Counted from the first letter of the stretch, positions 32,615-42,152 are shown. The stretch: DNA of 64,000 nt from an uncultured Oscillospiraceae bacterium (GCA_934565655.1 CAKTIE010000001.1:248001-312000); one strand, 5' to 3'. Numbers and translations are program-made. The notes: generated from the letters alone by a model not told the origin.

Positions 32615-34588
32615 TTACAGCCAGCCCTTGCTTCTGAGCTGGTCGATCAAGCTGCCTAACTGCTGATAATATGTCGTCTCATCCTCACTGCGGATCAGTT
32701 GTCCTGCAGTCTCATATTCCGAAACTGCCTGACGGTAATCGCGGGCGCTCTGTGCTTTCTGATTTTCCACCGTGATCAGCAGCATGCCCCGCAGCGCATG
32801 GGGCATATAGTCCTGGGGATACATGGCCTGATAGTCGTCCAGCGCCTGACCTGCCGCCGTGTAGTCGCCCAGCTGATAGTACACCGTATAAAGGTCGGCA
32901 TAGAGATAGGCCTTTGTTACACCCAGCTCCAGCACCTGCCGGAAGCCCTCCGCCGCCTTGGTCAGATACTCCCGTGAGCCGCCGGCGTGATACGCCTCGA
33001 AATACGCCATGGACAGCGCCTCCCACAGGGAGCTGTCGTATTGCAGATTCTCCTGTACCATCACAGAGGAGAGCACCTGTACCGCCTTTTCCGCCGGCTT
33101 TGAGACCGGGGAGTTCCCCGTGCGGTCCAGCGCAGCGCAGTCGCGGTACAGATCGCCCAGCGACATGGCGCACCGACGTACCAGCGCGGGTTTGTCCGTT
33201 TCATCCATCACCGTCTGGAAAGCCGTTTCGGCGGAGAGATACTCTTCCTGTGCCATATCGATCTCACCCTGCACATACTGGGTCACATCCGGGTCAGCAC
33301 CCTGACCGGAAAGCTGCTGCAGCACGCCCTCAGCCTGGTCGATCTGGCCCATACGGCCCAGACACACCGCGTAGTCCCGCAGATTGTCAACGGACAGCTC
33401 TTCGCCCTGCTCAAAGCCCTGCGCGGCGTTTTGGTAATCGCCCAGCTCGAACTGGGCGGAGGCCATGATCAGCCGCGTCTGTGCGTCGCTGCCGTGGCGC
33501 TCCAGCTCTGCCGTGCAGCGGTCGATGCAATCCTGCCAGCGGCCGTTCAGATACAGGGCGTAGGCGTCCTGCCGCCCGGCCTCTACCTTATCCGGGAACA
33601 GCTCCTCCGCCTGCGCCAGAAGCTGCGCCGCCTGCTCGTAGTCGGATACATACAGCGTGCTGGCCTGCTGCAAAAGCTGGTCGTAGCGTGCCTCCTTTTC
33701 CTTGCCCATGGTCAGCCAGCCGCCGGCCATCAGGCCGATACCGGCTGCCGCCAGCACCGCCACCAGCGCGATGCGGCCGCGCCGCACGGCCTGCACCTTC
33801 TGATAGGCCTTGTCATAGCGATAGCTGTGGTTCAGGTCGTCCAGCAGCTCCGGCACGCTCTGGTAACGGTCGCCCGGCTCCGGCTGGATGCACTTGTTCA
33901 GGATGTGCTCCATGCCGTGGGACAGGGCGGGATTCAGCTGCCGGGCCGGCACGAACTGATAGGGCGGCTCATAGGGGCTCTTGCCCGTCAGCAGATGGTA
34001 CATGGTCACGCCCAGCGAGTAAATGTCCGTCCGGACGTCTGTCTGGGCTTTGCCGAACTGCTCCGGCGCGGCGTAGCCCTTGGTGCCGATGTAGGTGGTA
34101 TCCGCCTGCGAGTCCTGCTTATACTCACGGGCGATACCGAAGTCGATCAGCTTCAGGCCGCCGTCCGCCTGAAGCATGATGTTGGAGGGCTTCATGTCCC
34201 GGTAGATGATGGGGTGGGGCTTCTGCGTGTGCAGATAGTTCAGCACATCGCACAGATCGCGGAACCACTGGATACCGATGGCCTCATCGATCCTGTGGTG
34301 CTGATTGATATAGTCCCGGAGGGAGATGCCCTGCACATAGTCCTCAACGATGTACAGGGTAGCGCCATCCTCGAAAATATCCACGATGCGGGGGAGCATG
34401 GGGTGCTGTAACCGCTTGAGGATATTGGCCTCGGCCAGGAAGTCAAACCGCACGCCCTGCTGCTTGCGGACTTCCTTGACGGCCCAGCGGTTGTGCAGGC
34501 GCTTATGCTCCGCCAGATAGACGGTGGACATACCGCCCCTGCCGATGACGGACTGTATTTCGTAGGTATCATTGAAAGTCATGTTCAT
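32615..34588 (-). CDS. Transmembrane Ser/Thr kinase with extracellular TPR sensor
   Basis: A 657-residue PknB-type kinase. Residues 9-260 hold the kinase domain: GRGGMSTVY loop, AVKEV Lys near 37, YRDMKPSN catalytic loop near 129 (Tyr replaces the usual His), DFG near 148, and GTKGYAAPEQ near 167. One TM helix covers about 270-292. Residues 300-640 form about eight TPR-like helix pairs outside the membrane (FELGDYQNAAQGFEQGEEL, YYQLGDYTAAGQALDDY). All ATP and Mg residues are present, so it should be active. The TPR sensor may pair with the TPR lipoproteins encoded around it. GGAGAAT precedes the ATG. Confidence 0.92.
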   Translation of the reverse strand: MNMTFNDTYEIQSVIGRGGMSTVYLAEHKRLHNRWAVKEVRKQQGVRFDFLAEANILKRLQHPMLPRIVDIFEDGATLYIVEDYVQGISLRDYINQHHRIDEAIGIQWFRDLCDVLNYLHTQKPHPIIYRDMKPSNIMLQADGGLKLIDFGIAREYKQDSQADTTYIGTKGYAAPEQFGKAQTDVRTDIYSLGVTMYHLLTGKSPYEPPYQFVPARQLNPALSHGMEHILNKCIQPEPGDRYQSVPELLDDLNHSYRYDKAYQKVQAVRRGRIALVAVLAAAGIGLMAGGWLTMGKEKEARYDQLLQQASTLYVSDYEQAAQLLAQAEELFPDKVEAGRQDAYALYLNGRWQDCIDRCTAELERHGSDAQTRLIMASAQFELGDYQNAAQGFEQGEELSVDNLRDYAVCLGRMGQIDQAEGVLQQLSGQGADPDVTQYVQGEIDMAQEEYLSAETAFQTVMDETDKPALVRRCAMSLGDLYRDCAALDRTGNSPVSKPAEKAVQVLSSVMVQENLQYDSSLWEALSMAYFEAYHAGGSREYLTKAAEGFRQVLELGVTKAYLYADLYTVYYQLGDYTAAGQALDDYQAMYPQDYMPHALRGMLLITVENQKAQSARDYRQAVSEYETAGQLIRSEDETTYYQQLGSLIDQLRSKGWL

Positions 34589-34645
34589 ATGTAATTCTCC
34601 TATTGTAAAGCAGACGATAAAAGCAAGTTTGCCGTCGAAACGGGC

Positions 34646-36124
34646 TTACCAGAAAAGGTTTGTCCGTAGCCACACACTGTCCACGGCATCCCAGCCAGAG
34701 AATGTGGCATCAACCACATCTCCAATGTGGAAATAAGTATATCCACCCGGAAAAAGACGCCACGCGTCTTCGTCAGACAAGGCAACGCATTGCCCGTCCT
34801 GATAAGTCGCTGTTGCGGTGCTGATGGTATCTTCATTTTCATTTGGCCATCTGCTCCATGTTTCCGTATAATGCCGTTCCAACGAGAAAACGCCGCTGCG
34901 CAGACCGTTCACCCAGTTTCCCGTCACCACAGCACTGTCTAGCCTGTCGATGGTGTCACCGTTGTTTACCCATACCATATGGAATGTATCATATTCCAAG
35001 TACGTCATGAGGCCGTTCCACTGCCAATCGGAGCAGGGGCAGGTGGCGCGTGTTACTGTTACGGAATTGGAGACCGTCCTATTCCATGATGCATCCGATT
35101 CGCCGGTCAGATCAACGCGGGTAACCCGATACACATACCCTGTTCCGTTTTCCGAACGCATCTGGATTTCAGCCCATGCGGATGTGCCATCATCAGAGGT
35201 CATTTCGCCGCTGGTTTCGATTTTCAGCTTATAACCGTTCCAAATGGTGTACCTGGTAATAAGGTAACCATCGAGTTGATTTTCCAGTTTATGTCCCAGC
35301 AGACTTCTGGCAGCTTCGGTATCGTCCGCAATAGTGGCAGAAGCAAACGCGGCAATGAACTGCTGGTCAGTGGCAGTGAGTTCATCAAAAGGAAGATATT
35401 CATCACGGTAGGTAAACTCGATCCCACCATAGGCATTCACCGGCGCATATGCGTCCGTCAGCGTACCGTCAGGCGTGATATAGAGCACATCTGCGGGGCC
35501 GCTGCCATCCAAGTGCAAGCTGGCAAGCAAATGGAAATTGTTTCCCTCGCTTTGAACGGGAACAGCGGAGCCGGTCAGGCAGTAAGCTCCTGCACCCTGA
35601 CCGACAGATACGGACTTGCCGATATTCTGGAGTGAATGCGGTGTGCTTGTACTTGCGAGTAATTCCAGACTGTGCTCTGCATTCTCGGCGGCATAGTAAA
35701 ATACCGTGACCTGGAATTTTGTTTCTTTTCCTGCGGTAAAATTCGCTTTGTCGAAGCTGCATCCCATGATCCAGATACCGCTTTCCCCATTTTCCATGGC
35801 GGTACGAATCTTCTGGCTCTTTTGCTTTGACAGCGCAAACATCTCCGAGGTATCTTCCTGCGGGATGTTGTCCCACACTTGCAGACCCTTGTCATATTCT
35901 CCCATTGCCATATAGGTGTTGGACAACCCGCTGTACGCCTCGACCCGATTGGGGTCGATCTCAATAGCGGCCTCGAAGGCAATGACGGCCTCCTGATAGT
36001 TCCCCTCGTTCAGGTATCGCATACCGAGGTCATACTGCTCCTGCCACGGGTCCTTTGCCCCGCATGCGATGAGGGACAGAAGCAGCAGCGCCGCCAATAT
36101 GGCGGAAATCACTTTTTTCATCAT
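34646..36124 (-). CDS. TPR lipoprotein 6 (large C-terminus, shared with lipoprotein 8)
   Basis: A 492-residue lipoprotein. Lipobox LSLIAC (Cys about 21) and the shared TPR module are followed by an Ig-like stretch at about 110-230 (FQVTVFYYAAENAEHSLEL). A C-terminal half at about 260-492 matches lipoprotein 8 (MRSENGTGYVYRV against MRPENGMGYLYSM; CSDWQWNGLMTY against CASWLWNGEYHR; GNWVNGLRSGVF). It ends with Trp/Gly-rich strands. Two adjacent ATGs at 36124 and 36121 cannot be separated. It is upstream of the TPR kinase. Confidence 0.78.
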   Translation of the reverse strand: MMKKVISAILAALLLLSLIACGAKDPWQEQYDLGMRYLNEGNYQEAVIAFEAAIEIDPNRVEAYSGLSNTYMAMGEYDKGLQVWDNIPQEDTSEMFALSKQKSQKIRTAMENGESGIWIMGCSFDKANFTAGKETKFQVTVFYYAAENAEHSLELLASTSTPHSLQNIGKSVSVGQGAGAYCLTGSAVPVQSEGNNFHLLASLHLDGSGPADVLYITPDGTLTDAYAPVNAYGGIEFTYRDEYLPFDELTATDQQFIAAFASATIADDTEAARSLLGHKLENQLDGYLITRYTIWNGYKLKIETSGEMTSDDGTSAWAEIQMRSENGTGYVYRVTRVDLTGESDASWNRTVSNSVTVTRATCPCSDWQWNGLMTYLEYDTFHMVWVNNGDTIDRLDSAVVTGNWVNGLRSGVFSLERHYTETWSRWPNENEDTISTATATYQDGQCVALSDEDAWRLFPGGYTYFHIGDVVDATFSGWDAVDSVWLRTNLFW

Positions 36125-36162
36125 TTCTCTCTCGTTCCTTATGGTATATTAGCCCCTGAGGA

Positions 36163-36990
36163 TCATCCAATGGGCAGAACGCTGCCGATTTCCAGGAACT
36201 GTTCCTCCTGAATGGCAAAGCCGCCATGGTTGGTGAAGTCGAACCGCTCCAGCGGCGTCAGGTCGCTGATGTCGTTTCCCCAGAAGTAGCAATCCGTCAC
36301 ATTGGGCATGTCGTTCAGGACAGATACGTCGGTGATGTGGTTTGCGACGATCATAACGCTGTAAAGATTGCGGAAGTATTGCAGGGCGTCCACATTGGTG
36401 ATAGCGCCGCGGGTGGTGTATTCCACCTCGTCAACGGTGTAAAACGCGAACAGGCTGCCGCTGCCGCTGGTGTGATCACCGCTGACGCTTCGCCAGGCGT
36501 AACGTTCATACTCTGTGTCCGGGTTGATGGTAATGAAGGTGTCGCCCATAATAACCAACTGCTCTACCTGATCCAGATCCTTTACCGTAACGTCGCCGGA
36601 GGGAATGCCGATGGCCTCCCGCACCAGCTGTTCAAAGACCGGGTCGCTCCATTCCACCACCGTGTCGTCCGGCCAGACGAAAGGCAGCGCGTCCAGACGG
36701 CTCTTCAGCGACCCGTCGCCGGTCTCTGCATAACCGCGTTCCAGAATGCTCCGCGCCGAAGCGTAGTCTCCCAGGCCCACATAGGCATCGGCAGCGCCCA
36801 GATATGCCTCAGGCCGCTTGGCGTCGATCTCAATGGCAGCTGTGAAGGCGATGACGGCCTCCTGATAGTTCCCTTCGTTCAGGTATCGCATACCGAGGTC
36901 GTACTGCTCCTGCCATGCGCCCTTCGCCCCGCAGGCGATCAGCGACAGAAGCAGCAGACCGGTCAGAAATAATGTGGTGATTCGTTTCAT
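36163..36990 (-). CDS. TPR lipoprotein 7 (short leucine-rich-like C-terminus)
   Basis: A 275-residue lipoprotein. Lipobox LSLIAC and the shared TPR module (1-90) are followed by a region with leucine-rich-repeat character: VKDLDQVEQLVIMGD, ALQYFRNLYSVMIVANHITD and NDMPNVTDCYFWGN, closing with DISDLTPLERFDF. Its start overlaps the stop of the leucine-rich kinase gene by 4 bases, so the two are coupled. Both kinase and lipoprotein carry leucine-rich segments, which suggests they act together on one ligand. That link is inference. Confidence 0.78.
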   Translation of the reverse strand: MKRITTLFLTGLLLLSLIACGAKGAWQEQYDLGMRYLNEGNYQEAVIAFTAAIEIDAKRPEAYLGAADAYVGLGDYASARSILERGYAETGDGSLKSRLDALPFVWPDDTVVEWSDPVFEQLVREAIGIPSGDVTVKDLDQVEQLVIMGDTFITINPDTEYERYAWRSVSGDHTSGSGSLFAFYTVDEVEYTTRGAITNVDALQYFRNLYSVMIVANHITDVSVLNDMPNVTDCYFWGNDISDLTPLERFDFTNHGGFAIQEEQFLEIGSVLPIG

Positions 36991-38945
36991 GTTTTTCCCT
37001 CCGCATGTACTTTTTCTGACTGTGTCAGACCTATTTTACCTCTTATACTATCAGTGTTTTCGCGCGATTGTCCGCCATAAACCACCGTAACCTTGGTGTC
37101 GTAGATCATATTGGATTCAGTCAGTTGTGGATTATTACTTACATCGAGCAAAGTAATCTGGTTATAAGAACAATAAAGCGTCTTAAGCTTTACATTTTGG
37201 CTGATATCCAATTCAGTCAGGCGGTTTCCACCGCAGGATAAGGTTTCCAGCTCCGGATTCTGCCGAATATCCAGTACAGAAAGTGTATTCATACCACAAG
37301 CCAATGAGCGGAGATTGGGGCAGCCGTTCACGTCAAGCTCCGTTATCTGATTGCCTTCGATATCTACGGAATCCAATGCTGCGTTTTCCCCCAAAGTAAT
37401 CGAAGCCAAACTCCCTTCACGACAAGTCAACTCCTTCAAGCAGACATTTTGGCTGACATCCAGTGTTGTGATGCCGCTTCCTTTTCCATAAATCTTTTCC
37501 AGCCCGGTAAAGAACTGCAATCCTGTGGCATCTGTTACTTGCGACAAATCAAGTTCTTTCCATAGCAAAATCTTTGCGGAATCCTCCTCGGTCAACTGAT
37601 ACGCCTCCTCTGGCGTCCCCTCATAATTCAGAATATCCGTCCAGGCAATCTGACACAAATGCTCATCCGGGAAAGCATCTTGAAGTGTATAGCCTTCACA
37701 CCAAGTTTCGTTCTCCCTGTCTGTGTTGCCCGCCGAGGCATTGCCGTTCAGATGCGGCATTGCCACAAGCAGAACCACAAGAATGACTGCTGCCAAAGCA
37801 GACAATAAAATAGCTTTCTTTTTACCGGATGCCCTCGTCTTTGTTTTCTCAGATATAGGGTGTAGCTCCACCTTTACCTGTGGCTTCGGGGCCTGATCAG
37901 ACTGCAGCTCAGGCGTTTTGCTTGCCGGTTCCGGCACCGGATGGGGCCCCGTTGATAAATTCGGCAACTCCGCAGGCTGCAACTCCGGCTCGTTCACCAG
38001 GAGGACCGTCTCCTCGTCATCATTGCTGAAATGCTCCGGTTTTTTTGCGGGCAGCAGAGCTTCCAATGCCGCTCTCAGTTCCTCCGCGGTATAGCGGCTC
38101 TTTGGCACAAAGGCACAGGCCTTCATCACGATCTGCTGCAACGCGCGACTGCCGTGGGCAGGCAGCGGCAGGCCCTCACCGCTCAGACGGCGGCGACGGG
38201 CCTCTTCGTCTACAGACGCGGTCGGGCGCTGGGGTGGCAGCGGCAGAAATGGCGTCCGCCGTTCGTTCAGCATCCAATACAGCACCAGGCCCAGGGAATA
38301 CACATCCGCCGCACTGCCGTAAGGTTGATTGTTGTAGACTTCCGGCGCAATGTACTTGTATGTACCGATCCGGGTACCGCTGGCTGTACGCTCCACGGTC
38401 TTGGCAATGCCGAAATCCCCCAGCTTATAGTTGCCGTCGTCGGACACAAAGATATTCTGGGGCTTGATATCCCGGTGGATAATGTTTTTTCCTTCGCACA
38501 AAAGCAGCGCATTGCAAATGTCAATGCCGACCCGGATGACCTGCTCGTCGCTGACCTGTTGACCCAGCGCCTCCGGCAGCGGCGTCAGCAGCTCCATCTT
38601 GATGTAGATATCCCAGCCGACACCGTCGTCGTGCTGGATATACCGCAGATCGTCACAGTAAATGATATTGGTGTGGCCCTTCATCTCCGACATCAAGGCA
38701 TATTCCCGAACAATGTCCTTCAGAAAGCTCTGAAAATAATCGGTGATCTCTTCGCCGCTGTAGCCGTCGCCCCGCAGTTCTTCAACATCCTGATTGCTCT
38801 GTGGAATGGTGATGACTTTCAGCGCGGCCTTTTCCTCGTGGCCGAATACGTTGCGCCGGATCTCGTATACCTCGCCAAAGCCACCCCGGCCAATGAGACG
38901 CACTACCTCCCAGCCGGGCCATGTGATCGTTCTCTCTCGTTCCAT
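36987..38945 (-). CDS. Transmembrane Ser/Thr kinase with extracellular leucine-rich repeats
   Basis: A 652-residue kinase. Residues 12-300 hold a complete kinase domain (GRGGFGEVYEI; ALKVI; HRDIKPQN near 156; GDFGIAK near 174; IAPEVY near 196). A Pro/Glu-rich juxtamembrane part follows, with one TM helix at about 374-394. The outside region has about seven leucine-rich repeats at about 490-625 (LDVSQNVCLKELTC, LDISQNVKLKTLYCSYNQIT). The first roughly 255 residues are identical to those of the next kinase upstream. It overlaps lipoprotein 7 by 4 bases. Confidence 0.92.
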   Translation of the reverse strand: MERERTITWPGWEVVRLIGRGGFGEVYEIRRNVFGHEEKAALKVITIPQSNQDVEELRGDGYSGEEITDYFQSFLKDIVREYALMSEMKGHTNIIYCDDLRYIQHDDGVGWDIYIKMELLTPLPEALGQQVSDEQVIRVGIDICNALLLCEGKNIIHRDIKPQNIFVSDDGNYKLGDFGIAKTVERTASGTRIGTYKYIAPEVYNNQPYGSAADVYSLGLVLYWMLNERRTPFLPLPPQRPTASVDEEARRRRLSGEGLPLPAHGSRALQQIVMKACAFVPKSRYTAEELRAALEALLPAKKPEHFSNDDEETVLLVNEPELQPAELPNLSTGPHPVPEPASKTPELQSDQAPKPQVKVELHPISEKTKTRASGKKKAILLSALAAVILVVLLVAMPHLNGNASAGNTDRENETWCEGYTLQDAFPDEHLCQIAWTDILNYEGTPEEAYQLTEEDSAKILLWKELDLSQVTDATGLQFFTGLEKIYGKGSGITTLDVSQNVCLKELTCREGSLASITLGENAALDSVDIEGNQITELDVNGCPNLRSLACGMNTLSVLDIRQNPELETLSCGGNRLTELDISQNVKLKTLYCSYNQITLLDVSNNPQLTESNMIYDTKVTVVYGGQSRENTDSIRGKIGLTQSEKVHAEGKT

Positions 38946-38966
38946 CTTTTGCTCCTCACTCTCTCA
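38175..38966. repeat. 792-base identical kinase-domain duplication, copy 1
   Basis: I see no difference between this stretch and 40581-41372 (offset 2406). It covers the first 85% of the kinase domain and 21 bases upstream of the start. Divergence begins sharply just below 38175. Confidence 0.9.
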
Positions 38967-38975
38967 AGTGCTGGG

Positions 38976-41351
38976 TCAACGGGCTTTATAGCGGTGCTGT
39001 GTCATGGTTCTCACCTCTGTATCGCTGCTCTCCGTAACCGGTGTGCTGGAATAATCCGACCAGTCTGACCAACGATAGAAATAATACATGGCCGTGTTAC
39101 TCTTTTCTTTATAGCGATATAGCGTCTTTGACTCCACTTGCCGGGTATCGCTGGCACTGATAGGAGACTCCAGCCAGCCCGACCATGCGCCCCATTGGCG
39201 GAAGTGGTAGGTGGGTTGCACATCGCGGTAGCGGTATACCGTGCGGGACTCGACCTGCATTGTGGTCGTTTGCCGGTAAGAATCACCCCAGCTTGACCAG
39301 TCGCCATATTCTGTGGTACTCCAGGATACTTGATCTCGGCTGCGATACTGTGTCTTTGTTGCCTCACCTCGGGCCATGCCGTCGCTCCACTTGAAAACCA
39401 GGACACCGTCCACATAAGCGTAATAATGGCCAGTACCGTACCAATCCGAGAAACTGACAGAGCTATGCGGTGTTGTGCTCCAAAACTCGTGCCAATCATC
39501 GCGGTCGATGTAGCCTTTCCCGCAGCCGCCGGCCCATGTGGGGCAGGTGATTTGCCAGCCATGCATATGCGCGCCGCAGCGGGGACAAGTATAGTAATAA
39601 TAGCCGTACACCGTCCGCGTATCCACCTGTACCGTAGAAGACGACTGGATATAGCCATCCTGCCAACTTCCCCAGTCGCTCCAGCTGGTCTGGAGCGTGC
39701 TCTTGTCCAGATCTCTGGTACGGTACTGTTCCTTCGTTTCTATCTGCCGTGTCTGGGACGCATAGACAGGGGTCGTCTGCCACGCAGACCACGTGCCGCC
39801 GTTGTTCTGGTCATAGGTGGTATCGTACAGTTCCCAACCCGACAGACTGGCGCTCTGGGATGTGGTTGTGAACATATCCCGGTACCGATAGCAAAGCCGC
39901 GTCTCTACCTGCCGGTTGCTGTTTTCGGAAACGGCATTCTCGTTCCAGGTACTCCATGGGCCAAACTCACCGCTGCCGGTGGAGGTATACAGCGTCCACC
40001 CGCTTTTCGTCTTGCTGGTGCTTGAGGTTATATCTTTTGTCCGGTAGCTGTATACCTTGCGGTCTTCGATCTCATACTCCTGGGTATTGACGCCTTTCGG
40101 CAGGCTATCCACCCAGTCGCTCCAGCCTTCGGCATCAGGCGCCGCAGGCTGAGGCTCTGCCATCCCGGCAGTACCGCTGTCACTGCCGCCGGAGAAAACC
40201 TGGCTCAAGCCGAGTACCACTCCAACAGCCGTGACCACCAGCAGCGCCAGACAGGCTGCCAGCACATATTTTATCTTCCTGCGTTTTGCCGGTGCAGCCC
40301 GCTTTGCTTTCTTCTTTGCCGCCTTGGTATGCGCAGCCGTTTCCGGAGCGTCGCAGTCTGGCATCTCCACCACATGCGTCCTGTTATTGCCGCGCCACAG
40401 GCACACCGTTTTGTCACCGTCGGCATAACACGCTTCCGCCTCCGCTCTGCCGCCAGACAGCAGGGCTTCCAGCGCTGCCTTCAGTTCCGCCGCGGTATAG
40501 CGGCTCTTCGGCGCAAAGGCGCAGGCCTTCATCACGATCTGCTGTAACGCGTGACTGCCGTTGGCGGGCAGCGGCAGACTCTCACCGCTCAGACGGCGGC
40601 GACGGGCCTCTTCGTCTACAGACGCGGTCGGGCGCTGGGGTGGCAGCGGCAGAAATGGCGTCCGCCGTTCGTTCAGCATCCAATACAGCACCAGGCCCAG
40701 GGAATACACATCCGCCGCACTGCCGTAAGGTTGATTGTTGTAGACTTCCGGCGCAATGTACTTGTATGTACCGATCCGGGTACCGCTGGCTGTACGCTCC
40801 ACGGTCTTGGCAATGCCGAAATCCCCCAGCTTATAGTTGCCGTCGTCGGACACAAAGATATTCTGGGGCTTGATATCCCGGTGGATAATGTTTTTTCCTT
40901 CGCACAAAAGCAGCGCATTGCAAATGTCAATGCCGACCCGGATGACCTGCTCGTCGCTGACCTGTTGACCCAGCGCCTCCGGCAGCGGCGTCAGCAGCTC
41001 CATCTTGATGTAGATATCCCAGCCGACACCGTCGTCGTGCTGGATATACCGCAGATCGTCACAGTAAATGATATTGGTGTGGCCCTTCATCTCCGACATC
41101 AAGGCATATTCCCGAACAATGTCCTTCAGAAAGCTCTGAAAATAATCGGTGATCTCTTCGCCGCTGTAGCCGTCGCCCCGCAGTTCTTCAACATCCTGAT
41201 TGCTCTGTGGAATGGTGATGACTTTCAGCGCGGCCTTTTCCTCGTGGCCGAATACGTTGCGCCGGATCTCGTATACCTCGCCAAAGCCACCCCGGCCAAT
41301 GAGACGCACTACCTCCCAGCCGGGCCATGTGATCGTTCTCTCTCGTTCCAT
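38976..41351 (-). CDS. Transmembrane Ser/Thr kinase with seven extracellular WSxW repeats
   Basis: A 791-residue kinase. The kinase domain (12-300) has all catalytic motifs (HRDIKPQN, GDFGIAK) and is nearly identical to its neighbour. A TM helix lies at about 360-382. The outside part (about 410-790) is built of seven repeats with W-S-x-W at the front and Q-V-E-[ST]-[RK]-T-x-Y-R-Y-R-D at the back. A Cys4-like insertion sits within the fourth repeat (CPRCGAHMHGW ... CPTWAGGC), probably a zinc knob. Such a sensor is not a known family to me; cell-wall or glycan binding is plausible but unproven. Confidence 0.92.
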   Translation of the reverse strand: MERERTITWPGWEVVRLIGRGGFGEVYEIRRNVFGHEEKAALKVITIPQSNQDVEELRGDGYSGEEITDYFQSFLKDIVREYALMSEMKGHTNIIYCDDLRYIQHDDGVGWDIYIKMELLTPLPEALGQQVSDEQVIRVGIDICNALLLCEGKNIIHRDIKPQNIFVSDDGNYKLGDFGIAKTVERTASGTRIGTYKYIAPEVYNNQPYGSAADVYSLGLVLYWMLNERRTPFLPLPPQRPTASVDEEARRRRLSGESLPLPANGSHALQQIVMKACAFAPKSRYTAAELKAALEALLSGGRAEAEACYADGDKTVCLWRGNNRTHVVEMPDCDAPETAAHTKAAKKKAKRAAPAKRRKIKYVLAACLALLVVTAVGVVLGLSQVFSGGSDSGTAGMAEPQPAAPDAEGWSDWVDSLPKGVNTQEYEIEDRKVYSYRTKDITSSTSKTKSGWTLYTSTGSGEFGPWSTWNENAVSENSNRQVETRLCYRYRDMFTTTSQSASLSGWELYDTTYDQNNGGTWSAWQTTPVYASQTRQIETKEQYRTRDLDKSTLQTSWSDWGSWQDGYIQSSSTVQVDTRTVYGYYYYTCPRCGAHMHGWQITCPTWAGGCGKGYIDRDDWHEFWSTTPHSSVSFSDWYGTGHYYAYVDGVLVFKWSDGMARGEATKTQYRSRDQVSWSTTEYGDWSSWGDSYRQTTTMQVESRTVYRYRDVQPTYHFRQWGAWSGWLESPISASDTRQVESKTLYRYKEKSNTAMYYFYRWSDWSDYSSTPVTESSDTEVRTMTQHRYKAR

Positions 41352-41372
41352 CTTTTGCTCCTCACTCTCTCA
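40581..41372. repeat. 792-base identical kinase-domain duplication, copy 2
   Basis: Partner of 38175-38966 in direct orientation. The shared 5' flank extends to CTCACTCTCTCA before the start codon. Confidence 0.9.
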
Positions 41373-41377
41373 GCAGA

Positions 41378-42139
41378 TCATTCCACACCGCAGACGATGA
41401 CTGTTACATTATCCCGTCCGCCCTTGTCCAGCGCAGCCTGAACCAGTGCCTCCGCGCAGGGTTCCACGTCCGGATTGCGCAGCATAATATCTGTGATTTC
41501 AAAGTTTGTCAGCATATCCACCAGACCGTCGCTGCACAACAGATAGCGATCGCCTGCCAGAAGCTGGCCCTTGGCGATGTGAGGTTCGATCAGCAGTTCT
41601 TCAGGGTCAATGCCCAGATGCTGCGTTAGTGCAGGTTTTCTGCCCTCGCGAAGGGGACGGCTGTCAACATGATCCTGAGAAAGTTGCAAAAATTCACCGT
41701 TTCGCAGCCGGTAAGCGCGGCTATCCCCCACATTGCAGGCATAGACGCTGCGGTGCGTCACATAAAGCGCCGCCAAGGTTGTTCCCATGTGTGTGGTGGC
41801 CTGCTGGCGCGCCGCCTCCACCACCGCGTTGTTCAGCGCCATGCAGACACTGGTAAGATAGTCCTTTTCCGGTGTCAGGAACCGGGGCACCGCACTGCAC
41901 TGGCGCTGCATCTCCTGGGCGGCGGCGAAGGCAGCCGTCTCTCCAAAATTCTCGCCGCCCATGCCGTCAAATACTGCCAGCCAAATACCGCTGCTTACCT
42001 CCTGCCGGAGATAGGCTGGATTGCGCAGGCCGTTGTTATCCTGAGGCATACAACGACCATCAAAATAGAAATTGTCCTCATTGCTGCCTCGTATCTTGCC
42101 TCGATTGGACAGACAAGCTGCCTCTAATGTCAATTTCAT
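41378..42139 (-). CDS. PP2C-type Ser/Thr phosphatase (1 of 3)
   Basis: A 253-residue soluble PPM phosphatase that removes phosphate from Ser/Thr. The metal-binding motifs are present: RGSNEDNFYF (about 18-27), VFDGMGGEN (about 57-65), CNVGDSRAYRL (about 138-148), LLCSDGLVDML (about 191-201) and GGRDNVTVIV (about 238-247). It is 26 bases upstream of the WSxW kinase, so it is the likely partner that resets kinase targets. ATG at 42139 is chosen because GAAAGGAAG precedes it; a longer frame to 42175 overlaps lipoprotein 8. It is closely related to the phosphatase at 44183. Confidence 0.95.
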   Translation of the reverse strand: MKLTLEAACLSNRGKIRGSNEDNFYFDGRCMPQDNNGLRNPAYLRQEVSSGIWLAVFDGMGGENFGETAAFAAAQEMQRQCSAVPRFLTPEKDYLTSVCMALNNAVVEAARQQATTHMGTTLAALYVTHRSVYACNVGDSRAYRLRNGEFLQLSQDHVDSRPLREGRKPALTQHLGIDPEELLIEPHIAKGQLLAGDRYLLCSDGLVDMLTNFEITDIMLRNPDVEPCAEALVQAALDKGGRDNVTVIVCGVE

Positions 42140-42152
42140 GAGCTGCTTCCTT

